Part shown: positions 8,413-17,643 of the stretch, piece by piece
Layout of the letters: each line of letters opens with the position of its first letter
Numbering within the stretch: position 1 is the first letter of the stretch
Translations under genes and position numbers: made by a program
Origin: Ahrensia sp. R2A130
Lineage (GTDB): Bacteria > Pseudomonadota > Alphaproteobacteria > Rhizobiales > Rhizobiaceae
Length of the DNA: 64,000 nucleotides
Assembly (NCBI RefSeq): GCF_000179775.1
Contig: NZ_AEEB01000022.1
Span: 62,001-126,000 of the forward strand
Direction: 5' to 3'
Notes under the pieces: model-generated
Databases searched by the model: none
What the model was told of the DNA's origin: nothing
What the model saw: only the letters and a program-made list of their open reading frames with translations

Positions 8413-10194
8413 GTGAGCGAAGAGACGCAGAAGGACCGCACGGGCCTGGCACCATTGCGCCATCTTGTACCTTATATAATGCGGTACCGCGGCCACCTGT
8501 TGGGCGCGTTGGTATTCCTGTTCATAGCAGCGCTCACCACGCTGTCGCTGCCGCTGGCCGTACGGTCTATGATCGACAACGGGTTCCTCAACGAAGACGC
8601 CGTTTTCGTGAACCAGTATTTCTACGCACTTTTTGCAATCGCTGCCCTGCTCGCGATCTCATCTTCCCTACGCTATTATTTCGTTATCTGGTTGGGTGAG
8701 CGTGTGGTGGCGGACCTTCGCAGTGATGTGTTTGCCCATATCACAACACTGTCGGCAGACTTTTTCGACACCGCCCGCACCGGCGAACTGGTGTCACGGC
8801 TGACGGCTGACACCACGCAAATCAAATCCGCTGCCGGAGCCACAGCTTCCATGGCATTGCGAAATGTCGTGCTGATTATCGGCGCGATTGCGGGCATGAT
8901 CTGGAGCTCGCCGTCACTGTCTCTCATTGTGTTGGCCGCGATTCCGCTGATCGTGCTGCCCATCTTCGCGTTTGGCCGCAACGTGCGAAAGAAATCCCGT
9001 TTCGCGCAGGACGAATTGGCCAATGCCACAGCTTTTGCTTCGGAAAGCATCTCGTCGGTCAAAACGCTTCAGGCCTTCACCAACGAAACGCTGACATCCA
9101 CCCGCTTTTCCGACGCCATCGAAAGCTCGTTTTCCGCTGCCCGCTCGTCGGTCGCAGCGCGCGCAACTCTGACGGCCTTCGCGATCTTCATGATCTTCAC
9201 CAGCGTCATTGGCGTGTTGTGGATTGGTGCTGGCGCTGTGCTGGAAGGTACGATGACGCCGGGCCTTTTGGGTCAGTTCCTTATTTTCTCGGTCATGGCT
9301 GCCGGTGCGCTGGGTGCCTTGTCAGAAGTCTGGGGAGAACTGTCGCAAGCCGCTGGTGCAGCAGAACGTCTATCCGAATTGCTGGCGACGGAACCGGTGA
9401 TAGCCGTACCGACCAACCCCGAAGCCTTGCCGGAACCAGCGCGCGGCGAACTGATCTTCGATCACGTCGCTTTCGCCTACCCCACACGTATGGACGACCC
9501 CGTGGTCAAAGACCTGTCGCTAGCCATCAAGGCCGGTGAAACCGTGGCCGTTGTCGGCTCGTCCGGCGCGGGCAAAAGTACGCTGTTCAATCTCGTGCTG
9601 CGCTACTACGACCCCACCGCTGGCAACATCACGCTGGATGGTGTCGATATTGCCCATGCAGACCCCGCAGCCTTGCGAAACCGCATTGCACTTGTTCCGC
9701 AGGACACCGTTATCTTCGCCACCACCGCGCGTGAAAATATACGCTTCGGGCGACCCGATGCATCTGATGCAGATGTTGAGAAAGCAGCGAAATTAGCGCT
9801 GGCTCACGACTTCATATCAGGAATGGCGGATGGCTATGACACAACCGTTGGCGAACGCGGCATCACATTGTCCGGCGGCCAGCGCCAACGCATGGCGATT
9901 GCCCGCGCCATTTTGAAAGACGCTCCATTGCTGCTGCTCGATGAGGCAACCAGCGCGTTGGATGCGGAGAGCGAAAAGCTGGTTCAGAAAGCGCTGGACG
10001 GCCTGATGGTCGACCGCACCACAGTCGTCATTGCCCACCGCCTCGCCACAGTTCTGAAGGCCGACCGTATCGTGGTCATGGACGCCGGAACGATTGTTGA
10101 AGAAGGCACCCATGCCGAACTCGTGAAGCGTGGCGGCATTTACGCCCGCCTCGCAAAGCTGCAATTCGAAACCGACTTCGCTTCCGTCGCCTAA
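8413..10194 (+). CDS. ABC exporter, fused permease-ATPase (MsbA/LmrA type)
   Basis: A 593-residue half-transporter that would act as a homodimer in the inner membrane. Six membrane helices occupy roughly residues 25-315, and the ATPase domain follows: Walker A GSSGAGKST near 380, signature LSGGQRQR near 485, Walker B LLLLDEATSALD near 505 and the switch His in IAHR. The GTG at 8413 is chosen because a GGGAG stretch lies about 10 bases upstream and family members begin close to the LRHLVPYIMRYR segment. The substrate is unknown; lipids or drugs are common for this group. A TPP enzyme gene follows after 21 bp. Confidence 0.88.
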   Translation: MSEETQKDRTGLAPLRHLVPYIMRYRGHLLGALVFLFIAALTTLSLPLAVRSMIDNGFLNEDAVFVNQYFYALFAIAALLAISSSLRYYFVIWLGERVVADLRSDVFAHITTLSADFFDTARTGELVSRLTADTTQIKSAAGATASMALRNVVLIIGAIAGMIWSSPSLSLIVLAAIPLIVLPIFAFGRNVRKKSRFAQDELANATAFASESISSVKTLQAFTNETLTSTRFSDAIESSFSAARSSVAARATLTAFAIFMIFTSVIGVLWIGAGAVLEGTMTPGLLGQFLIFSVMAAGALGALSEVWGELSQAAGAAERLSELLATEPVIAVPTNPEALPEPARGELIFDHVAFAYPTRMDDPVVKDLSLAIKAGETVAVVGSSGAGKSTLFNLVLRYYDPTAGNITLDGVDIAHADPAALRNRIALVPQDTVIFATTARENIRFGRPDASDADVEKAAKLALAHDFISGMADGYDTTVGERGITLSGGQRQRMAIARAILKDAPLLLLDEATSALDAESEKLVQKALDGLMVDRTTVVIAHRLATVLKADRIVVMDAGTIVEEGTHAELVKRGGIYARLAKLQFETDFASVA

Positions 10195-10215
10195 GCGGCA
10201 CCCAAAGGAAATATA

Positions 10216-11853
10216 ATGTCCGACTCCAATACCCGCACCACGGGCGCGGATATCATCGCGCGCAAACTGGCCGCCAGCGGCGCGGACCGCGCTTTTGGCA
10301 TTCCCGGTGGCGAGGTGTTAGCGCTGCTGGAAGCGTTGGAGCGGGCGGGCATTTCCTTCCACCTTGCAAAGCACGAAAACGCGGCGGGCTTTATGGCCGA
10401 GGGCGTTTGGCACGCAAAGCCTGAGGGCAACCGCGCTCCCGCCATTTTGCTGGCCACAGTTGGCCCCGGCGTGGCGAACGCGACAAACGTCATCGCCAAC
10501 GCGATGCAGGATCGAGTGCCGCTGATCTTCCTCACCGGCTGCATTGATGGTGCGGAAGCTGACACTTACACGCATCAGGTTTTCGACCACCAGCAAATGC
10601 TGCGTCCCATTGTGAAAGCCAGCTTCCGCGCCAATGCCGGTTCGCTCGATGCGGTTATGGACAAAGCGCTCACCATCGCTTTCGAAGGCCAACCCGGCCC
10701 GGTGCATATAGATGTGCCAATTGCGGTGGCAGAAAACGAAACAGACGAAATCGCCCGACCACTTCCGCCGATGGTATCGCCAGCCATGCAGCGTCCCGGA
10801 CCGGAGCTTGCCGAAATTCTGGAAGCTTTGAACGGCGCAGAACGCCCGCTGGTGATCGCAGGCGTCGATGCCGTGAACGATGGGGCGAGCGAGGCAATCA
10901 CCGCGCTTTGCCTCATGCACAACATCCCGATTGTGACCACCTACAAGGGTAAAGGCCTGCTGGATGAAAGCCATGAGCTTTCACTCGGCGGCCACGGCTT
11001 GTCGCCGAAATCCGACACGGTGGTTTTGCCGCTGGTGAAGCGCGCCGACGTTGTCATACTGGCAGGTTACGACCCCATCGAAATGCGCATCGGTTGGCGT
11101 GATCCGTTTGCCGATGATGCCAAGGTGATCGACGTCACGCCGCAGTTGCGGGACCACGGCGTTCACCGCGTTACCCACACTTTGCGCGGTTCCATCAGCG
11201 GCACGTTGGAACAGCTGTATGCCGCCATGGACGTGCGCCCCCGCTGGCCGAACGACGAAGCGGCAACGGCCCGCGCAGAATTGCAGGCCATGTTCACCGG
11301 CTTCAAAACCTGGGGACCGGGGCAAGCGTTCGAAATGCTTTCAGACATCCTGCCCGACGACACGGTGATGACAGCCGATGCCGGCGCGCACCGCATTCTG
11401 GTGTCGCAAGTCTGGCAATCCAAACAGCCCCACGCCGTGCTCCAATCCACCGCGCTGTGCACAATGGGTTGCGCCGTGCCGCTGGCCGCTGGCTTCAAAC
11501 TGGCAAACCCCGATGCGCCCGTCATCGCTTTCGTCGGCGACGCAGGAATGGAAATGGGCTTGGGCGAACTATCGACCCTGCGCGATCTGAAAACTCCCGT
11601 CATCATATGTGTGATGGTGGATGAAGAACTCGCGCTGATCGAAATCAAACAGCGCCGCAGCCAGCGTCCCAACGCAGGCGTCGAATTCTCCGGCACTGAC
11701 TTCCCGTCCGTCGCCCGCGCCATGGGTGGCGAAGGCTATTGGATCGACGATGCCGCCACGTTGGCCCAAGCCGCAACCGAAGCGTTGAAAAAAGACACGT
11801 TCACAGTGCTGGCCTGCCGTATCGGTCGCCATGCCTATGACGGGACGTTCTAG
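10216..11853 (+). CDS. Thiamine-diphosphate-dependent enzyme, acetolactate synthase-like
   Basis: A 545-residue enzyme with the three-domain layout of the acetolactate synthase/decarboxylase family: a pyrimidine-binding domain with the ylide-forming Glu54 in KHENAAGFMAEG, a central domain, and a diphosphate-binding domain. The Mg/ThDP motif, normally GDG followed some 25 residues later by NN, reads GDA at about 440 and then MVDEELALIEIKQ, so the canonical glycine and asparagines are replaced. This may mark an unusual subgroup or weakened cofactor binding. No small regulatory subunit gene (ilvN-like) is nearby, arguing against biosynthetic acetolactate synthase. It probably shares a transcript with the upstream exporter (gap 21 bp). 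The substrate cannot be assigned. Confidence 0.8.
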   Translation: MSDSNTRTTGADIIARKLAASGADRAFGIPGGEVLALLEALERAGISFHLAKHENAAGFMAEGVWHAKPEGNRAPAILLATVGPGVANATNVIANAMQDRVPLIFLTGCIDGAEADTYTHQVFDHQQMLRPIVKASFRANAGSLDAVMDKALTIAFEGQPGPVHIDVPIAVAENETDEIARPLPPMVSPAMQRPGPELAEILEALNGAERPLVIAGVDAVNDGASEAITALCLMHNIPIVTTYKGKGLLDESHELSLGGHGLSPKSDTVVLPLVKRADVVILAGYDPIEMRIGWRDPFADDAKVIDVTPQLRDHGVHRVTHTLRGSISGTLEQLYAAMDVRPRWPNDEAATARAELQAMFTGFKTWGPGQAFEMLSDILPDDTVMTADAGAHRILVSQVWQSKQPHAVLQSTALCTMGCAVPLAAGFKLANPDAPVIAFVGDAGMEMGLGELSTLRDLKTPVIICVMVDEELALIEIKQRRSQRPNAGVEFSGTDFPSVARAMGGEGYWIDDAATLAQAATEALKKDTFTVLACRIGRHAYDGTF

Positions 11854-11865
11854 AAAACAGGCAGG

Positions 11866-13068
11866 CTAAAACCCAAACCGCATTCGCGCCTTCACCATCA
11901 TCGAACTGCCGGTGAAGGCGACGATGCCCCACAACACGCCGTGCATCGAGCCGGACACGATGCCGCCGAGATAGGCACCGATGTTGCAGCCGTAAGCAAG
12001 GCGCGCACCATAGCCCATCAGCAGGCCGCCGATCACCGCCGTCGCCAAATCACGCCAGCCAATCCGCATAACCGGCGACCATTTGCCTGCCAACGCAGCA
12101 GCGGCCATTGCGCCAAAAATGATGGCGAAATTCATTACAGATGTCGCATCGGCAAACACGCTGCGTTCCAACGCCCGTGACCGTCCGCCGGACCAATAGC
12201 TCCACGACGTCACATCGATGCCAATACCGCTGGCAATTTTGGCACCCCACAGCGCAAAGCCGGAAGTGATGCCCCATGGTCGCCCCAGCGTCAGGATCGT
12301 TGCCACGCTGACCACCACCAGCGCGATCACCCCCAGCGTATGGCTCCACGGCCCGCCAAAAACCGACCCGCCCTGCCGTCGCGGTTCCAACTCACCATGC
12401 GCTGCACGCTCGCGCCGCACCGACCACACGATGATAGCGATGCCCAGCACCGCAACAATCGCCACAGCCGCCCAAGGTCCGAATTCCTTCACAACCGAAA
12501 ACGCTTCGAGACGCGGCAAGCCTCGCCAAGCCGGTAGATGCCATGTGCCGATTAGAGACCCGGTTATGAAAGCAGACAACGTCACCACCATCCGCGTCGA
12601 GCCACCGCCCACCGTAAACAATGTGCCGGACCCGCACCCACCGCCAAGCTGCATACCGGCTCCGAACAAGAATGAACCGACCAGAGCCGTAACCCCAAAG
12701 GGAAGCACCCAAGCGCCGCTGCGGAGACCGTCGATAGGCGCACCATAGGCGATGAGCGGATATGTAAAGGCGCAAGCAGCAATCAGCAGCACCATCTGCG
12801 CGCGCAGCCCCTGCCCGCGCTTTTCAGAAACCACGCGCCGCCAAGCACCCGTGAACCCGAAAGCCGCATGATAAAGCGCAAAACCCGCCAGTGCACCGAT
12901 GGCAACCGCCACGCCATAGCGTGGGCCACCGAATGGCCAAGCCATCACAGCGACGAAAAGCAACCCAAGACCAGCCAAAACAAGCGGCCCAGTCTGAAAA
13001 CCACCGTGTCCCATTCCGGAAGAAACAGAAGTGGTAGGAGCTGTTGGCAATAAAGTGGACCGTGACAT
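11866..13068 (-). CDS. YeeE/YedE (TsuA-like) sulfur-compound transporter
   Basis: A 400-residue inner-membrane protein with nine or more hydrophobic helices and two family signatures with conserved cysteines: GGGCGSGTLFTVGGG in the first half and LAYGCNIGAYLGGI in the second. YeeE/TsuA proteins import thiosulfate, with the cysteines relaying the substrate through the membrane. No TusA-like (YeeD) gene is adjacent, so the partner must be elsewhere. A GAGAGG ribosome site precedes the ATG at 13068. The upstream region has two perfect palindromes (13096-13106 and 13113-13124) that may be operator sites. It converges on the TPP enzyme gene. Confidence 0.88.
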   Translation of the reverse strand: MSRSTLLPTAPTTSVSSGMGHGGFQTGPLVLAGLGLLFVAVMAWPFGGPRYGVAVAIGALAGFALYHAAFGFTGAWRRVVSEKRGQGLRAQMVLLIAACAFTYPLIAYGAPIDGLRSGAWVLPFGVTALVGSFLFGAGMQLGGGCGSGTLFTVGGGSTRMVVTLSAFITGSLIGTWHLPAWRGLPRLEAFSVVKEFGPWAAVAIVAVLGIAIIVWSVRRERAAHGELEPRRQGGSVFGGPWSHTLGVIALVVVSVATILTLGRPWGITSGFALWGAKIASGIGIDVTSWSYWSGGRSRALERSVFADATSVMNFAIIFGAMAAAALAGKWSPVMRIGWRDLATAVIGGLLMGYGARLAYGCNIGAYLGGIVSGSMHGVLWGIVAFTGSSMMVKARMRFGF

Positions 13069-13095
13069 CGGCGCCTCTCGTTCAGGTGCGGTTCA

Positions 13096-13124
13096 CACAA
13101 ATTGTGCGATGGCACGATATCGTG
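13096..13124. promoter_or_regulatory. Two adjacent palindromes upstream of the yeeE-like gene
   Basis: CACAA-A-TTGTG (13096-13106) and CACGATATCGTG (13113-13124) are perfect inverted repeats lying 28-56 bp upstream of the minus-strand YeeE start, in the 259-bp region shared with the divergent TPR gene. The placement and symmetry suggest dimeric regulator binding; the regulator is unknown. Confidence 0.4.
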
Positions 13125-13327
13125 ATCGCAAGGCACCGGTAAGCGCCCCATTTTCGTCTCCTACGTGAACCAAAGCAAAATATGCTCACGATGAGCCTTT
13201 CGGCGCATCACGATTATGTCACGTCATTTCATTTCAGCATTGCCCCAGTTCTGGGCCATGCAGATTGGGAAACGTGACGCCGAACCCGAACCGACATTCG
13301 TCGGTACATCAATTTCAGGAATTGCAC

Positions 13328-14704
13328 ATGTCCGCCACCCGCACCGATTTGTTCGGCCAAGCCGTCACCCTGTCGGCTTCCGGCGATATGGAAGCATGGA
13401 ATGCTATGCAGTTGGGCTTTCTCGCCCACAGCGCGGCCACGCCAGACAGCCTGACCAAGGTAATCGAAAGCGACGCTGACTTCGCTATGCCGCTTATCTG
13501 CAAAGGGCTGTTCACGCTGCTTCTCGGTCGCCGCGAATTATATGAAACGGCAGCCGCCTGCGAACGTGAGGCCCGCGCCGCCATTGCCCGTCGCCCGGTG
13601 ACAGCGCGCGAAATGGTGTTCCTCACCGCACTGTCCGATTACAGCTCCGGCAACCCCCGCCGCGCTGCCGATGCGCTCGATCAGTCACTCATGCACCACC
13701 GCAACGACATGCTGGCGATGAAACTGGTGCAAGCCATCCGCTTCATGCTTGGCGATGCCACCGGCATGCGCGCCTCCATCGAATTGTGCCTGCCGCATTT
13801 CGACAAAAACGGGCCCGCCTTCGGCTACGCGCTGGGCTGTCACGCCTTCACGCTCGAAGAGACCGGAGACTATTACAACGCTGAATTGATCGGGCGGAAA
13901 GCAGTAGCATTATGCCCGGACGACGCTTGGGGCCTTCATGCCGTGGCCCACGTTCACGACATGACCAACGCCATCGACGATGGCATTGAATGGTTGTCCA
14001 ACCGCCGCAGCGCATGGGCGCATTGTAACAACTTCCGCTATCACGTGTGGTGGCATCTGGCGCTGATGCGTCTGGACCGCGGCGAGATCGACGCCGTTTT
14101 CGAACTCTATGACCGCCATATCCGCGCCGACCACACCGACGATTACCGCGACATTTCAAACGCGGCATCCCTGCTGGCCCGTCTTGAGCTGGATGGTCAC
14201 AAAGTCGGCAACCGTTGGGAAGAACTTGCTGATCTTTGCGAAAAGCGCACCGATGATGGCTGCCTCGCCTTCGCCGACCTGCACTACGTTCTCGCCCTGA
14301 CCGGTGGTGGTCGCGACGACGCAACACAACGCCTGATCAGCCGCATGAAACGCGACAGCCGAATGGAAGCTTCCGAAACAGCCGCCATCTTCGCCAAGCC
14401 GGGTTTGGATGCAGCACAGGGTCTGGAAGCGTTTGGCGAAGGTGATTTCGTCTCCGCATTCCGCCATCTCGCAGGTGGTCGCGACGCAATGTGCGACATC
14501 GGCGGCAGCCATGCCCAACGTGATGTTTTCGAACAGCTCACCATCGAAGCTGCCCTTCGTGGTGGTTACCACGACAGCGCAAGGCGCTTTCTCGATGACC
14601 GCTCCACCCGCCGCAACGGCAATGTCGACCGCTACGCTGCTGAACGCTACGCGCTGCTTGATGACGGTTCATCGGCACAAACAGCAACAGTCGCAAACAT
14701 GTGA
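13328..14704 (+). CDS. TTC38-like tetratricopeptide repeat protein
   Basis: A 458-residue all-helical cytosolic protein. Repeated helix pairs with TPR spacing are visible (for example ETGDYYNAELIGRKAVALCPDDAWGLHAVAHVHDM around residues 180-215), and the overall pattern resembles the family of human TTC38, found in many alphaproteobacteria. No enzymatic motif or signal peptide is seen, and the function is unknown. The ATG at 13328 was chosen because the earlier in-frame start (13265) would add a sequence without family resemblance, and an AGGA stretch lies about 7 bases before 13328. It stands alone, followed by opgC after 61 bp. Confidence 0.75.
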   Translation: MSATRTDLFGQAVTLSASGDMEAWNAMQLGFLAHSAATPDSLTKVIESDADFAMPLICKGLFTLLLGRRELYETAAACEREARAAIARRPVTAREMVFLTALSDYSSGNPRRAADALDQSLMHHRNDMLAMKLVQAIRFMLGDATGMRASIELCLPHFDKNGPAFGYALGCHAFTLEETGDYYNAELIGRKAVALCPDDAWGLHAVAHVHDMTNAIDDGIEWLSNRRSAWAHCNNFRYHVWWHLALMRLDRGEIDAVFELYDRHIRADHTDDYRDISNAASLLARLELDGHKVGNRWEELADLCEKRTDDGCLAFADLHYVLALTGGGRDDATQRLISRMKRDSRMEASETAAIFAKPGLDAAQGLEAFGEGDFVSAFRHLAGGRDAMCDIGGSHAQRDVFEQLTIEAALRGGYHDSARRFLDDRSTRRNGNVDRYAAERYALLDDGSSAQTATVANM

Positions 14705-14765
14705 TCGCAAAAGCCTGATCTAAAACCTGTTGCCTAATTGAGGCTTTGCCGCCATTCCATCGCTC

Positions 14766-16088
14766 ATGTCGACACAACAAAAAACCATTCCAGATGTTGC
14801 CGCAGCCGCAGGCACTTCAGGCCGCACGACGCGTGATCCGAGGCTCGATTTCTTTCGTGGCATCGCGATGTTTGTCATCTTCATCGCGCACACGCCACGC
14901 GACTGGTGGGCGCTATGGATTCCCGCACGCTTCGGCTTTTCCGACGCAACCGAAACCTTTGTTTTCTGCTCCGGCATGGCATCGGCCATAGCCTTTGGTG
15001 CCGTGTTTCAAAAGCGCGGCTGGTGGATGGGCGCAGCCCGCATTGCCCACCGCATATGGCAGGTCTATTGGGCACATATCGGGTTATTTTTCGCGGTTCT
15101 TCTGCTGATCACGATGTTCGACGCCTACAACCTGTTCAAGGATGCTGATGGCTGGAACGGCTCCTATGTTGCATCACTGAACCTGCAGCACTTTTACACG
15201 AAGACCGAACTGCTCATTCCCGGCCTGTTCACCCTCACCTATGTACCGAACTATTTCGATATTCTGCCGATGTATCTGGTGATTTTGGCCATGGTACCAA
15301 TCGTCATGGGGCTTTCGCGCATCTCGCTCTGGGCCGTTGCAGCCTTTGTTGTCGGCGTCTGGGGCCTCGCCAATCTGCCCTTGTTGGGTCTCGACCCCAT
15401 CACCTTCCCCGCCGAACCATGGTCGCAACGTCAGTGGTTCTTCAATCCCTTGGGCTGGCAGTTGGTCTTCTTCACCGGCTTTGCCTTCATGCGCGGCTGG
15501 ATTCCGCAGCCGCCGGTGACAAAAAGCTTGATCTGGCTGGCAGCGATCATCGTTGTCGCCACCATCCCCTTCGCGTGGTTCCGCATTTACAACGCCGCCC
15601 CAACCGCAGCGCTTTACACCGACTTATCGCCCATCTTCAAAGAGGGGCGAGAAGCGTTGAAGCCGCTCATCAACAAGTCGCAATTCGGTATATTCCGCTA
15701 CATTCACTTCCTCGCCACAGCCTATCTGGCTTGGGTTGCCGTCGGGCCCATGGGCTCGCGGTTGAAAAACTGGGGCCGGTTTGAGGTCGTGGTCGATACG
15801 ATCCGCAAAGTCGGCCAGCAATCGCTTGCCGTTTTCATGTCATCGCTGGTTGTGGCGCAGATTATCGGCGCAGCCTTCCGCTATTGGGGCAACGGCTTCT
15901 GGCAGGCACTGATCGGCAATCTGGTGGGCTTTGCGGCCCTCATCGCGGTGGCATTTGCGGTGTCGTGGTTCAAGTCTCAACCGTGGCGTAAACAGAAGGT
16001 GATCGCCCAAACAGGAACCGCCACGCCCGCTCCACATTCTAGTGGTGTCTTGCCGCCCAACAGCGCGGTCGCGCGCTTTCCGGAATGA
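14766..16088 (+). CDS. opgC: OpgC-type succinyltransferase for periplasmic glucans
   Basis: A 440-residue inner-membrane protein with about ten helices, recognised by the OpgC motifs RLDFFRGIAMFVIFIAHTP near residue 25, FGFSDATETFVFCSGMASA near 60-80 and the WQVYWAHIGLF segment. OpgC proteins add succinyl groups to osmoregulated periplasmic glucans, making them anionic. The gene is the first of an opgC-opgG-opgH run, which supports the assignment because the next two genes make the glucan backbone. The gap to opgG is 10 bp. Confidence 0.9.
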   Translation: MSTQQKTIPDVAAAAGTSGRTTRDPRLDFFRGIAMFVIFIAHTPRDWWALWIPARFGFSDATETFVFCSGMASAIAFGAVFQKRGWWMGAARIAHRIWQVYWAHIGLFFAVLLLITMFDAYNLFKDADGWNGSYVASLNLQHFYTKTELLIPGLFTLTYVPNYFDILPMYLVILAMVPIVMGLSRISLWAVAAFVVGVWGLANLPLLGLDPITFPAEPWSQRQWFFNPLGWQLVFFTGFAFMRGWIPQPPVTKSLIWLAAIIVVATIPFAWFRIYNAAPTAALYTDLSPIFKEGREALKPLINKSQFGIFRYIHFLATAYLAWVAVGPMGSRLKNWGRFEVVVDTIRKVGQQSLAVFMSSLVVAQIIGAAFRYWGNGFWQALIGNLVGFAALIAVAFAVSWFKSQPWRKQKVIAQTGTATPAPHSSGVLPPNSAVARFPE

Positions 16089-16098
16089 TAAACACCAC

Positions 16099-17643
16099 AT
16101 GATGAATCGCCGCGACATCCTCGCTCTTGCAGGTCTCACCGCTATGCTGCCCACAACTGTAGGCGCAGAAGGTTCCACCGCTACGGTGAATTCACCCAAA
16201 GTGCGATTGGGCGAGGCCACACCATTCTCTGTAGGCGAGTTGACCGAACAGGTGCGCGGCCTTGCCAAGGAAGCCTATGTTGCCCAACCTAAGGTGCCGC
16301 AGCCATGGCTTGATATCACCTACGACCAGTACAAGGCGCTGAACTTCAAGCATCTGTCCGCCCTGTGGCGAGACACCGAACTGCCTTTCGAAACAGAGTT
16401 TTTTGCACCTGGTCTCTACTTCCCCGAACCGGTGCAGGTGTCGGTTGTCGAGGACGGCCAGTCCCGCGCCGTGCTTTTCGACATAGGCCTGTTCGACATC
16501 TTCGCAGACGATTTCCCCGACCTGCCGGTGAGTGATGATCTCGGATTTTCCGGCTTCCGGCTGAACGCGAATATAAATGATCCCGAACACAAATCGGAAT
16601 TCGTGGTCTTTCAGGGCGCAAGCTATTTCCGCGCTATCGGACGCGACCAGAATTACGGCCTATCAGCCCGTGGGCTTGCCCTACGCACCGGTGATGCCGG
16701 CGGCGAGGAGTTTCCGCTCTTCTCAAAATTCTGGCTCGAAAAACCGGCTGCGGGTGATTCCGCAGTCATCGTCCACGCCTTGTTGGACAGCCCAAGCGTC
16801 GCGGGCCTGTATTCCTTCACCATCCAGCCGGGTCGCTCGACGCAAATGGATGTCGAAGCGCGCCTCTTTCCCCGCGTCGAGCTGGACCACGCAGGCATCG
16901 CGGCGGGGACGTCCATGTTCCTGTTCGATGAGACTGACCGCGACCGTTTCGACGACTTCCGACCAGCAGTCCACGACAGCGACGGCTTGCTCATCGAAAA
17001 TGGCGCTGGCGAACGTATATGGCGGCAACTCGCCAATCCGCGTGCATTGCAGATCTCGTCCTTCGTTGACGACAACCCACGCGGCTTCGGCCTTATGCAG
17101 CGCCCCCGTGAGTTTGAAGATTACGCAGACCTTGAGGCCAATTATCACAAGCGCCCCGGTCTTTGGGTCACGCCGAAAAGCAGTTGGGGCAAAGGCGCAG
17201 TGACGCTGGTGGAAATTCCTGCTGACAAGGAAATCTACGACAATATCGTCACCTATTGGCGTCCCCGCGAGCCGATGGCACCGGGCAGCCGACACGACTT
17301 TTCCTATCGTTTGGAATGGACCGATGCAGCCCCCGTCACAGCAAGCATTGCCAAGGTTACTCGCACCCGCATGGGTAAGAATTTCGACGGCAAGGAGCTA
17401 GCAGCAATCGATTTTGTGGGCATGGACGGATTGCCGGATGACCTGTCGAAAATCACCGCTCATGTTAGTTCCAACGGCGTGAAAACGAGCGTCGGCATCT
17501 TGCAACGCAATCCGACAACCGGCGGCGCGCGGCTTTCCTTCACCTTCGAACCGGGCGACCGCGCAGCGGTCGAATTGCGCGCGCAGCTGGTGGTCGAAGG
17601 CAAGCAGGCGTCCGAAGTCTGGCTTTACAGGTGGACACCATGA
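16099..17643 (+). CDS. opgG: Periplasmic glucan biosynthesis protein OpgG/OpgD family
   Basis: A 514-residue exported protein needed for branching or release of osmoregulated periplasmic glucans. A Tat-like signal (NRRDILALAGLTAMLP) occupies the first 25 residues, followed by the MdoG domain: YDQYKALNFKHLSALWR, SYFRAIGRDQNYGLSARGLA, FDETDRDRFDDFRPAVHDSDG and NPRGFGLMQRPREFEDYADLEA are signature segments. Two ATGs occur in tandem at 16099 and 16102 and either may be used. The twin arginine resembles OpgD more than OpgG, but the single copy next to opgH fits the main glucan operon. The stop overlaps opgH by ATGA (17640-17643). Confidence 0.92.
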   Translation: MMNRRDILALAGLTAMLPTTVGAEGSTATVNSPKVRLGEATPFSVGELTEQVRGLAKEAYVAQPKVPQPWLDITYDQYKALNFKHLSALWRDTELPFETEFFAPGLYFPEPVQVSVVEDGQSRAVLFDIGLFDIFADDFPDLPVSDDLGFSGFRLNANINDPEHKSEFVVFQGASYFRAIGRDQNYGLSARGLALRTGDAGGEEFPLFSKFWLEKPAAGDSAVIVHALLDSPSVAGLYSFTIQPGRSTQMDVEARLFPRVELDHAGIAAGTSMFLFDETDRDRFDDFRPAVHDSDGLLIENGAGERIWRQLANPRALQISSFVDDNPRGFGLMQRPREFEDYADLEANYHKRPGLWVTPKSSWGKGAVTLVEIPADKEIYDNIVTYWRPREPMAPGSRHDFSYRLEWTDAAPVTASIAKVTRTRMGKNFDGKELAAIDFVGMDGLPDDLSKITAHVSSNGVKTSVGILQRNPTTGGARLSFTFEPGDRAAVELRAQLVVEGKQASEVWLYRWTP

